Assembly: GCF_001021025.1 (NCBI RefSeq)
Contig: NZ_CP011541.1
Location: 1,860,001 to 1,924,000, forward strand
DNA length: 64,000 nucleotides
Source of the DNA: Corynebacterium epidermidicanis
GTDB lineage: Bacteria > Actinomycetota > Actinomycetes > Mycobacteriales > Mycobacteriaceae
Direction of reading: 5' to 3'
Shown: positions 63,566 through 64,000 of the stretch, one piece after another
How the letters are laid out: every line of letters begins with the position of its first letter
Numbering within the stretch: the first letter of the stretch is position 1
Notes under the pieces: model-generated
The model's database searches: none
What the model was told of the DNA's origin: nothing
What the model saw: the letters and a program-made list of their open reading frames with translations, nothing else
Translations under genes and position numbers: made by a program

Positions 63566-64000
63566 ATGAACGTGAAGAAAATCGCGTCGGTAATTCTTGC
63601 CGGCATCCTCGCAGCTCCCCTAGCAGTCTCCGCCCCCAATGCGGCAGCGTTGGGCAGTTCGGAATTCGGTTCCAGCCTGCTCAGCTCCGGTAGCTCTACT
63701 AGGTCCGGTAGCTCCGGGAACGCAGGACCATCGACCCCAGCACTCCCAGCAACCGGCGCACAAGCCTACGCCACAAACACCACCCGCCCCGTCCTGTGGC
63801 AGGAAAGCTTCGACGGAGTGGATACTTCCCTCGGTTTCTCTAAGCAGGCACCGGCAGGTTTTGCCGTTGACACCAACGAGATCAAGTCGGGCGAGGAACG
63901 CTGGAAGGGCTGGACATGGACAAACACTCGGGACTGGACCTTTGCGGTAGGCACCGATCAACGCCACTACTTTACCAGGGGCCATGGCTCCTACGCGGTC
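63566..64000 (+). CDS. Secreted protein, N-terminal part (cut by the window end)
   Basis: The first 145 codons only. A Sec signal peptide is clear: basic MNVKK, hydrophobic core, and a likely cleavage at about residue 29 after NAAA. A Ser/Gly/Pro-rich linker (about 30-75) follows, then a domain beginning VLWQESFDGVDTSLGFSK with many Trp and Tyr residues (WKGWTWTNTRDWTFAVG). The Trp-rich pattern resembles the N-terminal lectin-like or jelly-roll domain seen in secreted actinobacterial phosphoesterases; that is a tentative guess. AAGGTGG is close to the ATG. Confidence 0.75.
   Translation, partial: MNVKKIASVILAGILAAPLAVSAPNAAALGSSEFGSSLLSSGSSTRSGSSGNAGPSTPALPATGAQAYATNTTRPVLWQESFDGVDTSLGFSKQAPAGFAVDTNEIKSGEERWKGWTWTNTRDWTFAVGTDQRHYFTRGHGSYAV

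Overview
The window comes from a Corynebacterium-type actinobacterium of medium-high GC. I base this on the gene order era-(CBS protein)-ybeY-phoH-rsmE-dnaJ2-hrcA-hemW and fadD/malQ/dcp/treS/idi/brnQ, which as I recall matches the C. glutamicum chromosome. Other support is a treS-maltokinase pair, an IclR-controlled hut cluster, a BioQ-like operator in front of the biotin genes, and many start codons 6-9 bases behind a -10 box, as in leaderless transcripts. Species cannot be fixed from the sequence alone.

Layout: 1-7725 is a tightly packed minus-strand housekeeping operon with several 4-base stop/start overlaps (protein quality control, rRNA maturation, haem chaperone). From 7812 to 18837 come an acyl-CoA synthetase and storage-sugar enzymes (malQ, treS, maltokinase), with an M3 peptidase, two tiny membrane proteins and a membrane-anchored glutamate-synthase-like flavoprotein between them. 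From 18796 to 21808 lie isoprenoid and carotenoid genes (idi, crtB, crtI). From 21831 to 35677 the window is transport: a lipoprotein, an ABC exporter, a branched-chain amino acid carrier, a BCCT osmolyte carrier, a four-gene Opp/Dpp importer and a BASS-type sodium symporter. Within it is a 640-base gene-free island (26043-26681) full of hairpins and short repeats.

From 35937 to 44878: a proline-iminopeptidase-like hydrolase, bioW-bioF (biotin ring synthesis starting from pimelate) behind a BioQ-like palindrome, a FUSC membrane protein, and an abgT-abgB-hydrolase operon. From 46022 to 53363 is histidine use: ornithine cyclodeaminase, hutG, hutR, then hutU-hutI-hutH, with a HutR-type operator inside the end of hutR. 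HutH has Cys-Ser-Gly where best-studied enzymes have Ala-Ser-Gly. From 53419 to 64000 is mixed: a frameshifted gene, an SDR, a DUF2200 protein, a YeiH permease, a glycosyltransferase, an old-yellow-enzyme flavoprotein, a YeeE/YedE-TusA fusion, a CPA2 antiporter, two unknown membrane proteins and the start of a secreted protein.

No CRISPR array, rRNA, tRNA, prophage or intact insertion sequence was seen. I found no clearly new multi-gene system. The points most worth a second look are the structured island at 26043-26681, the single-base break at 53999-54002, small genes missed by length cut-offs (11952-12201, 34455-34583), and several unassigned palindromes over promoters.
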